A stretch of 64,000 nt of DNA from CAYRGG01 sp964423745 (GTDB taxonomy: Bacteria > Pseudomonadota > Gammaproteobacteria > Competibacterales > Competibacteraceae), in contig CAYRGG010000019.1 in NCBI GenBank assembly GCA_964423745.1, forward strand, positions 1 to 64,000, given 5' to 3'. Numbering within the stretch: position 1 is the stretch's first letter; the number at the start of each line of letters is the position of its first letter. A program made the translations under genes and the position numbers. The notes below the pieces were generated by a model. The model was not told where the DNA came from. It did no database searches and worked only from the letters and a program-made list of their open reading frames with translations. Positions 16,206 to 25,562 of the stretch are shown piece after piece.

Positions 16206-17350
16206 GGTAATAGAGTTCCATCGTCATTGCCGAAGCTCTGCACCAAGATCCGCGTTTTAGTTTTCGATTCTCGTTGCAAAACGCTTTGTAGATTTGCCCG
16301 CCCATCACCCACCTGCGCTTCGGCTTGGACCAAAAAATACTGACTATTTACGGAGAGCAACTGAGGGTCTACTGTCGTGATACTTTGGGCGTCGAGAAAG
16401 GCTTGGGGATTTTTATAGCCTTCGTTGGGGGGATTTTCAAGGCGCGTTTGTGCCTCTTCAAGACTCATGGGTTGGTTGCCAAGCGCCGCCAACAGAGGGG
16501 GTGTCAAGGTATTGACATTGAGGCGTGTTTTGGCCGGTAGGGCAGTTAGATAAGGGGCTAGTTTGCGATAGACTTCGGCGTTGATACCCTTAATCAACCG
16601 TAATTCCGAGACGCTGGTAAAGGGACGATTGGCAGTGAGATAAGGTGGTGTTAATCCAACATATTCACCGTCCTCAGCACCGTCGGGGAAACGCGGTTCA
16701 GCATCTTTATCGAGCCAATCGGCAATGGATTTCAAAATAGGTCTGATGGTTGCCGAATCGATCTCTAACACATTTAAAAGACGTGCCAAGATCTGACATT
16801 GCTGTTGATCGATGTCCTCATTCAAACCCTCACCACAGGCTGAATCTTCGCTACTGGTTGCATAAGGCGCCGGGGCATCGTCAGGATTGGACGTTTCTTG
16901 ATCGTCGCTTACGTCATCCGCAACGTCATTTTCATCATCGTTCGCATCTTGAGACTCAGGGCTAGCCGAAGGATAAACCGACAATAAATTGTTTAGGTTG
17001 AAACGTCCTTGCAGATCTACGATGCGACCCTCAAGGACGCCCCCTTGAATAGGTAATGCAGGTGGCAACGAAGCCCAAGTTTCCCCTAGATAATCGGTGT
17101 CGCCTTCGGCAAGATCGCGGCGTAACACTGCCGCTGCCCAATCTTGTGCGCCTAGCGTGTAAAGACGCGCCTGCAGTTGATGTTGGAATAGGGTACTACG
17201 GCGTAGGGTCTGTTGCTGCAGTGATGCAAGACTTGTCGCCGCAATACTGATGATAAAAACCACCAATAACACAGTAATCAAAGCAACGCCACGTTGTCGC
17301 TGGTGAGTGAAGGTAGCCATGACAGGGGCTTTACAGTATTGGTGGATCAC
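16202..17350 (-). CDS. gspK: Type II secretion minor pseudopilin K
   Basis: Up to 382 residues from a GTG at 17350; an ATG at 17320 gives 372 residues, starting MATFTHQRQRGVALITVLLV, and is a plausible alternative start. The prepilin-peptidase site is RQRG followed by VALITVLLVVF, lacking the +5 Glu as expected for the tip pseudopilin GspK. The large globular domain has helix-hairpin-helix-like SVSELRLIKGINAEVYRKLAPYLTALP and LNVNTLTPPLLAALG, typical of the family. An acidic Asp/Glu-rich insertion (about 125-160) is unusually long. GspK caps the pseudopilus with GspI and GspJ. Confidence 0.9.
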   Translation of the reverse strand: MIHQYCKAPVMATFTHQRQRGVALITVLLVVFIISIAATSLASLQQQTLRRSTLFQHQLQARLYTLGAQDWAAAVLRRDLAEGDTDYLGETWASLPPALPIQGGVLEGRIVDLQGRFNLNNLLSVYPSASPESQDANDDENDVADDVSDDQETSNPDDAPAPYATSSEDSACGEGLNEDIDQQQCQILARLLNVLEIDSATIRPILKSIADWLDKDAEPRFPDGAEDGEYVGLTPPYLTANRPFTSVSELRLIKGINAEVYRKLAPYLTALPAKTRLNVNTLTPPLLAALGNQPMSLEEAQTRLENPPNEGYKNPQAFLDAQSITTVDPQLLSVNSQYFLVQAEAQVGDGRANLQSVLQRESKTKTRILVQSFGNDDGTLLP

Positions 17351-17364
17351 AGAGGGGAGAGGGT

Positions 17365-18081
17365 CTAGGCATTAAGCAGCAAAAAAAGTCGCGTAATATC
17401 ACCCCAGTCTTCCAGGCTAACTTGCCACTCAACAGCTCGGGGCAATAATACTTGTTGTGGTGAGGTAGCGGAAATGTCGCCACCGGGACTTTCCGGTAGA
17501 GGCCATTGGGTTTGCCAACGGTTTTCGGTATCAAGAAAGCGCACCACAATACTTTGCACTCCTTCTAATAGGGTAGTTTGGCGGGGTTCACTGATACCAC
17601 TACGGTCAAGGGTATCCCAATATAAGCGGATTAATCGGCCCTCTTCTAAACGGTATGCCAAGCGCTGTAGATTGGTGCGTTTTTGCCCTAGCGGATTATC
17701 CCAACCCGTTCGCGTTAGCTGCAGGATATGGTCATCCAAATCATCGCTTTGTAAAGCCGGTTGGGAATCACCATACTCATCTTTGACCGGCCGAGGCGCT
17801 GCCTGCTGGATGTCTTGTGCTAAGATATAAAAAGCCATTTGAATCTCAGCGAGCCGCTCAGACTCTACTTCAATAGCGGCTTGATTGAATAAAACGCTGC
17901 GCAAACCTGTATAGGCAGCCGCTGCAATAAAGGTAAATACGGCGATGGCCACCAGCAACTCTAACAAGGTAAAACCCTGTTGCTTGGTAGTGACAGGTTT
18001 TAGGTTGGAGGAACGAGCCATGCAAGTCCTTTGCTGGTAAGTCTTGGCGTCATAAAATGGTTGCAATCCCATTAATTTCAT
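17365..18081 (-). CDS. gspJ: Type II secretion minor pseudopilin J
   Basis: 238 residues. The prepilin motif is KQQG followed by FTLLELLVAIAVFTFIAAAAY, with +5 Glu. The ATG at 18081 overlaps the gspI stop (ATGA), but a later ATG at 18021 would give a leader of more usual length; both are possible. The globular domain (LAYRLEEGRLIRLYWDTLDR) fits GspJ. It is part of the pseudopilus tip complex. Confidence 0.9.
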   Translation of the reverse strand: MKLMGLQPFYDAKTYQQRTCMARSSNLKPVTTKQQGFTLLELLVAIAVFTFIAAAAYTGLRSVLFNQAAIEVESERLAEIQMAFYILAQDIQQAAPRPVKDEYGDSQPALQSDDLDDHILQLTRTGWDNPLGQKRTNLQRLAYRLEEGRLIRLYWDTLDRSGISEPRQTTLLEGVQSIVVRFLDTENRWQTQWPLPESPGGDISATSPQQVLLPRAVEWQVSLEDWGDITRLFLLLNA

Positions 18082-18458
18082 GATGATGGACGTCCTTTAA
18101 AAGCCGTTAACGTAGCCAGTGCTGCTTCCCCATCCGCCAAACCCACGGTGACATCAAGACGGCGAAGATCTTCATCAGAGGTTGCGCTGATTTCCATTTC
18201 CCACTGCCATTCCTGGGTTGCCATCTCAGTGGTGCCCTTAAGGGTGGTGACTTCTGGCCATTCCCGTTCTAACAGGATGCGATTAATTTCGTTTAAGGCT
18301 ACCCAACTAGCAAAGGTTTGATTGCGCACATACCCCAGTTGATTTGCGCTGTGACCCACCGCCTGGATGATAGCCCCCATGGCTGTGGCGAGAATCGCCA
18401 TAGCCACGAGAACCTCTAAAAGCGTAAAACCGCGGGTTTTTGCTGGACCTTTGCTCAC
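18078..18458 (-). CDS. gspI: Type II secretion minor pseudopilin I
   Basis: 126 residues with the short leader MSKGPAKTRG and methylated-N-terminus motif FTLLEVLVAMAILATAMGA. The body contains WVALNEINRILLEREWPEV, highly typical of GspI. It nucleates the pseudopilus tip with GspJ and GspK. It overlaps gspH and gspJ by 4 bp. Confidence 0.93.
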   Translation of the reverse strand: MSKGPAKTRGFTLLEVLVAMAILATAMGAIIQAVGHSANQLGYVRNQTFASWVALNEINRILLEREWPEVTTLKGTTEMATQEWQWEMEISATSDEDLRRLDVTVGLADGEAALATLTAFKGRPSS

Positions 18459-18961
18459 TGACCAGCTCCCATGCTGAGCTGACCGGTCAGATCGCTAGCC
18501 ACCCAATAACCGGCTATGTCGTTTTCTACAATGTTAAAAACCACCCGGAAATCCGTTGACTCTCCGCTGGACAGTAACATCACATGAGGCTGTTGCTCAG
18601 GGGCTTTGTCAAGGTCAATACTAAGGTTATCAACCCAGAGCGCCAGGGTCATGCCAGCCGGTAAGTCATGGCGGGTGCGAAAGCCAGAGTTGACCAGGGG
18701 TTGCCATTCGCCACGGCTATCCCGACCCATAAAGATATAACCCGTCTCGGTAAAATAAACACCCCGTTGTTCACCTTGCAGCAAGGCTTCTTGCTGATTT
18801 ATTTCCAGCAGGGCGCTTAAACGCTGCACTTCCGTGGCGAGCAGTTCGTTTTCATCGGCGCCCCGCAGAGAAAGCAGGGCAAAGCTAGAAAAAATACCCA
18901 CCAAAAACATTGTGACCATCAACTCCAATAGAGTAAAGCCACGTTGCTCACCACTAACCAT
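18455..18961 (-). CDS. gspH: Type II secretion minor pseudopilin H
   Basis: 168 residues from the ATG at 18961 (MVSGEQRG, then FTLLELMVTMFLVGIFSSFA). An in-frame ATG at 19021 would prepend 20 residues with an unusually long leader and overlap gspG by 68 bp, so I prefer 18961, with an 8-bp overlap. The region after the helix (LSALLEINQQEALLQGEQ, GYIFMGRDSRGEWQPL) matches GspH. It lies below the I-J-K tip. Confidence 0.88.
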   Translation of the reverse strand: MVSGEQRGFTLLELMVTMFLVGIFSSFALLSLRGADENELLATEVQRLSALLEINQQEALLQGEQRGVYFTETGYIFMGRDSRGEWQPLVNSGFRTRHDLPAGMTLALWVDNLSIDLDKAPEQQPHVMLLSSGESTDFRVVFNIVENDIAGYWVASDLTGQLSMGAGQ

Positions 18962-19400
18962 CCAAATTCCAATTGCCGATGTCTGCATCAGCACCATCAC
19001 CGCCTTGCTGTGCATCGGCACCGAGGGAATAGATATCGGTGGCGCTCTTCTGACCAGGACTCAGGTATTGGTAATTTTGACCCCAAGGGTCTTTGGGGAG
19101 CCGATCAATATAACCCCCTGATTTCCACCGGGGAGGTTGGGGGTCTCCGGTGGGTTTCTGCACCAACGCTTCAAGTCCTTGTTCCGTGGTGGGATAGCGA
19201 TAATTGTCTAATTTATATAAATCCAACGCACTTTGCAGTACCCGGATATCCTGTTTCGCCTTAATAATGCGAGCTTCATCGGGGCGGTCCATGATGCGCG
19301 GCACCACAATGGCCGCAAGAATACCCAGAATGACCACTACCACCATCACCTCTATTAGGGTAAAACCTGATGTCATGCGTTTTGCTTGATATCTATTCAT
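18954..19400 (-). CDS. gspG: Type II secretion major pseudopilin G
   Basis: 148 residues, the normal size. Leader MNRYQAKRMTSG, then FTLIEVMVVVVILGILAAIV with +5 Glu. Also DIRVLQSALDLYKLDNYRYP, TTEQGLEALV and LPKDPWGQNYQYLSPG, the conserved calcium-site and P-W-G-x-x-Y region of GspG. The start has AAGG about 7 bases upstream. It is the main pseudopilus subunit. It is preceded by a 106-bp gap with an inverted repeat, unlike the tightly packed genes after it. Confidence 0.95.
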   Translation of the reverse strand: MNRYQAKRMTSGFTLIEVMVVVVILGILAAIVVPRIMDRPDEARIIKAKQDIRVLQSALDLYKLDNYRYPTTEQGLEALVQKPTGDPQPPRWKSGGYIDRLPKDPWGQNYQYLSPGQKSATDIYSLGADAQQGGDGADADIGNWNLDG

Positions 19401-19410
19401 AAAAAAACCC

Positions 19411-19445
19411 TTATGCTTTAAAAGACTTGTGTATTTTAAGCATAA
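19411..19445. repeat. Imperfect inverted repeat between gspF and gspG
   Basis: TTATGCTTTAAAA pairs with TTTTAAGCATAA with one bulged base and an 11-base interior. It sits in the 106-bp gspF-gspG gap, about 10 bp before the gspG start on the minus strand. It might be a transcript-processing or stabilising structure boosting the abundant major pseudopilin, or an internal promoter operator. Confidence 0.4.
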
Positions 19446-19506
19446 TGTATGCCTGTTGGGTGGATATTCAGGAATGACCCTGCTGGTCTATTGATGTCAT
19501 CCTTGC

Positions 19507-20727
19507 TTACTGCACCATCTGGTTAAGATCAAAAATGGGTAATAAGATGGCCAGCACGATAATCAGCACCACACCACCCATCACTAAGATTAACATGGGT
19601 TCAAAGATACCTAATAGAGCCGCAATGAGGGTTTCCGTTTCACGTTCCTGTTGGGTGGCGGCCCGCTCCAACATATTTTCCAGGTGACCACTGGCCTCTC
19701 CGCTGGCAATCAATTGCACGGTCATGGGAGGAAATAGATTGCTGTCCTGTATCGCTGTATACAAGCTGCTGCCCTCTTTGACCCGTAGAGCAGCCTTCTC
19801 CACGGCTTCACGCATGGGTAAGTTAGCAATCACTTGGGCGGCAATACGCAACGCTTCTAGCACTGGAACGCTGCTCGCAATCAGGATGCTGAGGGTGCGG
19901 GTATAACGAGCGGTGTTGAGTCCCCGGGTTAGTCGACCGATAAAAGGTAGTCGTAATAGCAGACGATGCCAGCGTCGTCGAAAGCCCACCTGGCGTTGGC
20001 CGTAACTAAACCCGATGACCAGAATCGTCAATAAAGCCAGTAACAAAAGACCCTGCTCCCGCAGAAAACTACTGGTTGCAATCAAATAACGGGTCAGAGC
20101 CGGTAATTGCTGCCCTAAGCTGGTAAAAACCTGTACTACTTGGGGTACCACATAGGTGAGTAAACCGGTCACGATGAGCAGCGCCACCCCGGTCAGTAAG
20201 GCTGGATAAAATAGCGCAAGGCCAATTTTTTGACGCATCTGTTGACGGTTTTCCGTATAATCCGCCAGCCGTTCGAAAACCACATCCAAATGTCCAGCTT
20301 GTTCCCCAGCAGCCACCGTGGCTCGATATAATTCTGGAAACACCCGAGGAAACTCTCCCAGCGCCACGGCCAGGGTATGCCCTTCCAATACTTTGCCCCG
20401 CACTGCTAATAGCAAACTACTCAGGCGTGCTTTATCCGCCTGTCTCGCCACAGCCCCTAGGGCTTCTTCCAGGGGTAAGCCGGAACCCACTAAGGTGGCC
20501 AGTTGGCGGGTAATCAAGGCGAGTTCCGTGGCATTGACCCGAGTTCCCCAAGTGAGGCGTCGGCCCTCTCCACGCTGCTGTCCGCGACCTGCGACTTCCG
20601 CCACTTCTACGGGGTTTAAACCCCGCTCCCGGAGCAGTTGCCGCACTTGCCGGGGGGTGTCGCCTTCTAGCAAACCCTTGCGGGTGCGACCCCGCTCATC
20701 CAGGGCTGCATAGTGAAAGGCAGGCAT
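19507..20727 (-). CDS. gspF: Type II secretion inner-membrane platform protein F
   Basis: 406 residues with two GspF repeats. It starts MPAFHYAALDERGRTRKGLLEGD, typical of the family; repeat 1 has LATLVGSGLPLEEAL and VFPELYRATVAAGEQAGHLD; repeat 2 has LSILIASSVPVLEALRIA and IASGEASGHLENMLE. Three membrane helices are seen at about 165-190, 215-235 and 375-400. It is the central polytopic component contacted by GspE and GspL. Confidence 0.95.
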   Translation of the reverse strand: MPAFHYAALDERGRTRKGLLEGDTPRQVRQLLRERGLNPVEVAEVAGRGQQRGEGRRLTWGTRVNATELALITRQLATLVGSGLPLEEALGAVARQADKARLSSLLLAVRGKVLEGHTLAVALGEFPRVFPELYRATVAAGEQAGHLDVVFERLADYTENRQQMRQKIGLALFYPALLTGVALLIVTGLLTYVVPQVVQVFTSLGQQLPALTRYLIATSSFLREQGLLLLALLTILVIGFSYGQRQVGFRRRWHRLLLRLPFIGRLTRGLNTARYTRTLSILIASSVPVLEALRIAAQVIANLPMREAVEKAALRVKEGSSLYTAIQDSNLFPPMTVQLIASGEASGHLENMLERAATQQERETETLIAALLGIFEPMLILVMGGVVLIIVLAILLPIFDLNQMVQ

Positions 20728-20733
20728 GAATGA

Positions 20734-22209
20734 TTACTCCTCCCGAGTGACCCGTAATAGCTCTTCTAAGGTGGTGTCACCGGCGAGTACCCGACGGCGA
20801 CCATCGTCGCGCAAACTGGGGGTTAGGGTGCGGGCATGTTCTTCAAGGGATTGCTCACTGTTGCCCTCGTGGATCATGGTCTGCAAGGCGCCATCCACCA
20901 ACACCAGTTCGAATAAACCCGAGCGTCCCCGATAGCCGGAGCGATTACAGGCGTCACAGCCGTTGGGCGCATAAAGGGTCGGGGGTTGCCCAGCATCAAC
21001 ACCCAACACCTGGCAGTTGGCCGGGGTAGCGGTATAGGGTTTTTTACAGTGGGCGCAGAGTCTGCGCACCAAACGTTGAGCCAGCACGCCAATAAGACTT
21101 GATGACAGTAAAAAGGGTTCCACACCCATGTCCCGCAGTCGGGTAATGGCGCCTACCGCGCTATTGGTATGTAGCGTGGAAAGTACCAAATGTCCGGTTA
21201 AGCTGGCTTGGACAGCAATTTCCGCGGTTTCCAGGTCACGGATTTCCCCCACCATCACCACATCCGGGTCTTGCCGTAGAATAGCCCGTAAACCCCGGGC
21301 AAAACTCATTTTGACTTTAGAATTGACTTGGGTTTGACTGATCCCGTCCAAATAATACTCAATGGGATCTTCGACGGTCATGATATTGCGTTGTTGATCG
21401 TTTAAGCGACTCAACGCACCGTACAGGGTAGTGGTTTTACCCGAGCCGGTGGGACCCGTCACCAACAGAATACCGTGGGGCCGGGCAATCAGCGTCTCTA
21501 AAAGCCCTTCAGCGTTGGCCTCCATACCCAACTGTTGAAGATCCAAACGACCTTCCCGTTTATCCAAAAGCCGCAACACCACCCGCTCACCATGACCGGT
21601 AGGTAATGTGGAAACCCGCACGTCCACGGGACGACCAGCCACCCGTAAAGAAATACGCCCATCTTGGGGTAAGCGTTTTTCAGCAATATCTAGATGGGCC
21701 ATCACCTTTACCCGCGACACCAATAGCGGTCCTAGAGTGCGGGGTGGTTGCAAAGTTTGTCGTAATACCCCATCCACGCGAAAGCGCACTTGCAGACGAT
21801 TTTCGAAACTCTCAATATGGATATCCGAGGCGTTTTCTTTGATCGCCTCGGTAAGCAGGGCATTGATGAGGCGAATGATAGGGGCGTCATCGGCACTCTC
21901 CAGCAGGTCCTCTGGTTCAGGCAGCTGCAGGGCGATTTGGTTGAGATCCATTTCGTCGCCCAAATCCTCCATCATCCGTGCTGCGCCATCGCTATCGCCT
22001 TCGTAAAAATCTTGCATCAAAGAGTCAAAGGTTTCCATGGAGACGGGGTTAAAATGCAAGGGCAGCCCGAGGACACGACGCAATTCTGTCAAGCTATGGG
22101 AATGGGTGTCAGGGCGATAGACAATTTTGATATGGCCATCGCTGAATTCTAAAGGTAGCACCCCATGCCGTTTGACAAAGGCATAGGGCAATCGGGGGGG
22201 CTGAGTCAT
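20734..22209 (-). CDS. gspE: Type II secretion ATPase E
   Basis: 491 residues. The N-terminal GspL-binding domain is followed by the ATPase core: Walker A GPTGSGKTTTLYGAL (about 252-266), Asp box ENASDIHIE, Walker B RQDPDVVMVGEIRD and His box TGHLVLSTLHTNSA. A tetracysteine zinc-binding insert is present (CAHC about 388-391, CDAC about 413-416). It hexamerises in the cytoplasm and powers pseudopilus assembly. It overlaps gspD by 4 bp. Confidence 0.96.
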   Translation of the reverse strand: MTQPPRLPYAFVKRHGVLPLEFSDGHIKIVYRPDTHSHSLTELRRVLGLPLHFNPVSMETFDSLMQDFYEGDSDGAARMMEDLGDEMDLNQIALQLPEPEDLLESADDAPIIRLINALLTEAIKENASDIHIESFENRLQVRFRVDGVLRQTLQPPRTLGPLLVSRVKVMAHLDIAEKRLPQDGRISLRVAGRPVDVRVSTLPTGHGERVVLRLLDKREGRLDLQQLGMEANAEGLLETLIARPHGILLVTGPTGSGKTTTLYGALSRLNDQQRNIMTVEDPIEYYLDGISQTQVNSKVKMSFARGLRAILRQDPDVVMVGEIRDLETAEIAVQASLTGHLVLSTLHTNSAVGAITRLRDMGVEPFLLSSSLIGVLAQRLVRRLCAHCKKPYTATPANCQVLGVDAGQPPTLYAPNGCDACNRSGYRGRSGLFELVLVDGALQTMIHEGNSEQSLEEHARTLTPSLRDDGRRRVLAGDTTLEELLRVTREE

Positions 22210-24296
22210 TTGTTCTTAAAACCTGAGTGGCGTCGCTTGAAGGGTTTGTTTTCTTCCACGGGTTCTGGCGGAGGCTCAGACTGCTGCAGTTCCAGCAGCG
22301 ATTTCTGCTTCTCCACGTCTTCACGGGGTTTGAGTAAGGGGGTTTGCGCATTGGGTAGCAACCCGACGCCTTTCTGGCGGGCATCTAATTGTTGTTGACG
22401 GATATAGTTATATTTATCATTGGTGTACATGGCTTCCTGAATACCCCCCCGCAAAATCACCGGATGCAAAAAAATCATTAAGTTTTGTTTGCGTTTAGTG
22501 GTGTTGCGATAGCGAAACAGATTGCCCAGCAAGGGAATATCCCCAAGTCCCGGCACTTTTTGAATACTCTCGTTTAACTGGTCATCGATCAACCCACCCA
22601 ACACCAAAATTTGGCCATCTTCCACCAGTACATTGGTTTTGATATTACGTTTGCTAGTGACAGGACCTTGTGGTGTATTCTCCAGTACATTTTGTATTTC
22701 TTGGACGATCTCCAGCTGTACTGCGTTACCTTCATTAATCTGTGGTTTAATCTGCAAGGTGAGCGCCACATCCTGACGTTCGATGGTCTGAAACGGGTTA
22801 TTAGCGCCGTCGGCGGTGGTGGTAAAACTCCCGGTTAGAAAAGGTCGGTTTTCACCTACGACGATTTCCGCTTCTTCATTATCCAGCGTAACCAGGGTAG
22901 GGGTGGATAACACATTGTTGTCAGAATCCGCTGCCAAGGCGCTCACCAAAGCCGCAAACCGCGTACTGCCCCGAAGATCGCCCACACCGACATTAAGTCC
23001 CGGAGGAACACTGCCCGCTGACGGTATCTCACCCGCGGCGATGGCCAACGCCGTCTCTGCCACACCGGCCAAACTGGTGCCTAGGGTGAAATTGGTAAAG
23101 CCCACTAGATTTCCCCCTTCGGTACCATCGGCTACCCATTGAACACCCAGTTCTGCCGTGTTTTCGCTGGAGACTTCGGCAATCGCTGCTTCTACCAACA
23201 CTTGAGCGCGGCGCACATCCAATTGCGAAATGACTGAACGTAAAGAACGAATAGCGCTGGGAGATGCTGTGATCACTAACGAATTGGTGGCTTCATCAGC
23301 CTGAATATCGATATTCCGGTCGTTTTGAGCGCCTTGCACGGGTGGTGGGGGCGCACCGTCGTCGGGTGGGCTGTCCTGTTGTTGGTTATCAACCAGTTGT
23401 TCACTGACCCCTGTCAATACGTTCACCAGTTCCGCGGCTCTTGCATAGCGTAGATAGATAACCTGGGTATTGCCTTCCCGGGTCAGGGGCGTATCTAGGT
23501 GGGTAATCAGGGTGCGTAGCCGCAGCCGGCTGGTTTGGTCACCGCTCAACAAGATGCTGTTGGTGCGTTCGTCGGCTACCATCTGGGCAGGCGCACTCGC
23601 CGGGGCTTGACCGCTTGCCCCCTTAGCTTGTTCAAGGGCAGTCAACGTGCGCACCACATCGGTGGCTGACGCGTAGCGCAGGGAAACAATCTCTACCTCT
23701 GCGTCACTGGCGGTATCGATGCGGCTGATAATATCCGCCAAACGTTCCACATTGCCGGCTCGGTCAGAGATGATGAGGACATTGGTGGGTGCATAAGCGG
23801 CTAAATGGCCTTGGGCAGGAATCAAAGGACGCAGAATGGGTACCACTTGCGCAGCCGAAACATTTTCTACCGGTATGACCCGAGTGACGATCTGGTCCGT
23901 GGCATCGCCGCTGGCCAGCTGCTCAATGGTGGGGACATCCATCTGTTTAGCATCGGCAAGGGGAACGATTTTAGTCACCTGTTCGCCGGGAATAGCGGTA
24001 AAGCCATGTACCGCCAAGATAGACAGAAACACCTGGTAAATTTCATCTTCATTCATGGGTTTCGATGAAATAACCGAGACTTGGCCTCTTACCCGGGGAT
24101 CAACGATAAAATTTCTGTTGGTAATTTCCGAAATGCTTTGAATTAAAGCATTTATATCGGCATTTTTTAAGTTTAAAGTAACTTGTGCGACGGCCGGTTG
24201 AAATACGCTAAACAACCCCATCGCCAAGGTAAAAATCATAAAGCCTTGGCGGAGAGTAGACGGGTAGGAAAATTGCAATCTTTTTATAGAAACCAT
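22206..24296 (-). CDS. gspD: Type II secretion outer-membrane secretin D
   Basis: 696 residues. There is a signal-like hydrophobic segment to about residue 37 (AVAQVTLNLKNADINALIQS marks the mature N0 domain). N1-N3 repeats follow (VIPVENVSAAQVVPILRPL, VIYLRYARAAELVNVL). The C-terminal secretin core has VGENRPFLTGSF, QTIERQDVALTLQIKPQI and VPGLGDIPLLGNLFRYR. Between N2 and N3 there is a Gln/Asp/Pro-rich linker. The tail beyond the core (PREDVEKQKSLLELQQ) may be the pilotin-binding S domain. It forms the outer-membrane channel. Confidence 0.95.
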   Translation of the reverse strand: MVSIKRLQFSYPSTLRQGFMIFTLAMGLFSVFQPAVAQVTLNLKNADINALIQSISEITNRNFIVDPRVRGQVSVISSKPMNEDEIYQVFLSILAVHGFTAIPGEQVTKIVPLADAKQMDVPTIEQLASGDATDQIVTRVIPVENVSAAQVVPILRPLIPAQGHLAAYAPTNVLIISDRAGNVERLADIISRIDTASDAEVEIVSLRYASATDVVRTLTALEQAKGASGQAPASAPAQMVADERTNSILLSGDQTSRLRLRTLITHLDTPLTREGNTQVIYLRYARAAELVNVLTGVSEQLVDNQQQDSPPDDGAPPPPVQGAQNDRNIDIQADEATNSLVITASPSAIRSLRSVISQLDVRRAQVLVEAAIAEVSSENTAELGVQWVADGTEGGNLVGFTNFTLGTSLAGVAETALAIAAGEIPSAGSVPPGLNVGVGDLRGSTRFAALVSALAADSDNNVLSTPTLVTLDNEEAEIVVGENRPFLTGSFTTTADGANNPFQTIERQDVALTLQIKPQINEGNAVQLEIVQEIQNVLENTPQGPVTSKRNIKTNVLVEDGQILVLGGLIDDQLNESIQKVPGLGDIPLLGNLFRYRNTTKRKQNLMIFLHPVILRGGIQEAMYTNDKYNYIRQQQLDARQKGVGLLPNAQTPLLKPREDVEKQKSLLELQQSEPPPEPVEENKPFKRRHSGFKNK

Positions 24297-24352
24297 AGGG
24301 GTGTTCGCTTTTTACTTTACACAGACTCGATGGATTGGCGCTTACGGCGAAG

Positions 24353-25309
24353 TTAAGGATTGCTGTTTAAAACGAAGGTGTAGGGTATTTCAGTGCCTTT
24401 GCGCAACACCTGAACAGCCACCTGATCAGCGTTAAGTATTTCTTGAAGAACGCTCATGCTTTGCTGGGGATCGGTCAGACGCACGCCATTGACTTGGGTG
24501 ATGACATCTCCAGGTTCTAGATCTAATTGCTCAAATATTTGCTTGTCGAGACCCGGCGAAAGGCGAAAACCCATAAATTGACCATCTTTTATAAAGGGTC
24601 TCGCCTGCACCAAATCCCTTAGCCCTTGGGGTTGAGTGACAATGCGTTCGCGGATTTCTTCCGCCACATCACTGGCATTGATGATTTCATTGTCTTCCAC
24701 ATCACTGGCATTAATGATTTCATTGTCTTCCACATCACTGGCATTAATGATTTCATTGTCTTCCGCAACACCTGACGAGGACGGAACTTCGTAATCGAAA
24801 GCAGTTTGTTTAGGTAAGCTCAACGTTTCCAGACGCCCATCACGATTCAGCACAACACGATCCGCATAGACTTGTTCTAAGCGGGCGCCTCCCGGAAGCG
24901 GATCACCGACGCGATAACCGCGTACACCGGTATTATTACTGGCAGCAATCAGAGCCACCGCAAAACGATTATTATCCGAAAAAAAGATACCTACTAAGTT
25001 GAGATTAAGGCGGGTTTCTGGCGCTCGCGTGGGAGACGGCGTTTTTGGTTGCGCTTTAAGTATTTCGCCAAACAGATGCCAATCCGCAACTGCTGTATAA
25101 TCCGTATCATCGTCAGCTAGAATTAGCTGCGGCGTATCTGTAGGGCCATCAACCGTGGCTGCCAGGTCAGCGTCTGCTGGTAGTAATAAATTCCAGCTAA
25201 GTCGCGCCAGACTGTTGGCTAACAATATAATAATAAGAATGGTAACAATAACGGAAAACCGGCTTAGTTTCTCCGGATTGCTGGGTAGAAAACGTTTGAT
25301 TGCGAGCAT
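24353..25309 (-). CDS. gspC: Type II secretion protein C with PDZ domain
   Basis: 318 residues, first gene of the operon. One N-terminal helix (about 21-38), an HR domain (ADWHLFGEI, ETRLNLNLVGIFFSDNN, YRVGDPLPGGARLEQVYAD), then a linker with an 11-residue unit repeated about three times (DNEIINASDVE). A C-terminal PDZ domain follows (FRLSPGLDKQIFEQ, LEPGDVITQVNGVRL). GspC couples the inner platform to GspD and helps recognise substrates. The tandem linker expansion is peculiar to this gene. Confidence 0.92.
   Translation of the reverse strand: MLAIKRFLPSNPEKLSRFSVIVTILIIILLANSLARLSWNLLLPADADLAATVDGPTDTPQLILADDDTDYTAVADWHLFGEILKAQPKTPSPTRAPETRLNLNLVGIFFSDNNRFAVALIAASNNTGVRGYRVGDPLPGGARLEQVYADRVVLNRDGRLETLSLPKQTAFDYEVPSSSGVAEDNEIINASDVEDNEIINASDVEDNEIINASDVAEEIRERIVTQPQGLRDLVQARPFIKDGQFMGFRLSPGLDKQIFEQLDLEPGDVITQVNGVRLTDPQQSMSVLQEILNADQVAVQVLRKGTEIPYTFVLNSNP
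24665..24763 (-). repeat. Three near-identical 33-bp tandem repeats inside gspC
   Basis: Units 24665-24697, 24698-24730 and 24731-24763. Units two and three are identical and unit one differs at one base. Each adds the 11 residues DNEIINASDVE to the linker before the PDZ domain. Because 33 is a multiple of three, copy-number change keeps the reading frame. Confidence 0.9.
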
Positions 25310-25488
25310 AACAAATCCTGAAAATCGCTTGCAACCGCAGTTGCTTAGGTTCCATGTCCATTAGCATACCAAAAAATGCTTGGCAGAAGATAGGCATGTC
25401 TGATGATAACAATCAAGTGTATTTTGAAGCCCATGTTAGCCAAAAGCGTGTCCTGTATTGAATGAGAAGACCAAAGGATACATAGGCA

Positions 25489-25518
25489 TTGTAAGCAAGC
25501 TGTTTTCTATTCTATAAA
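25489..25518 (+). promoter_or_regulatory. Candidate sigma70 promoter of the OmpA-like lipoprotein gene
   Basis: TTGTAA (25489-25494) and TATAAA (25513-25518) with 18-bp spacing, 45 bp before the start codon. The region 25310-25562 also holds the gspC promoter on the other strand. Confidence 0.4.
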
Positions 25519-25562
25519 ATTGATTTTTATTGGGTATTCTTTAGGAAAGGAGGTTAGGAGCT

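Noticed and set aside
24665..24763. CRISPR-like array
   Set aside because: Units are contiguous without spacers and lie in frame in gspC.
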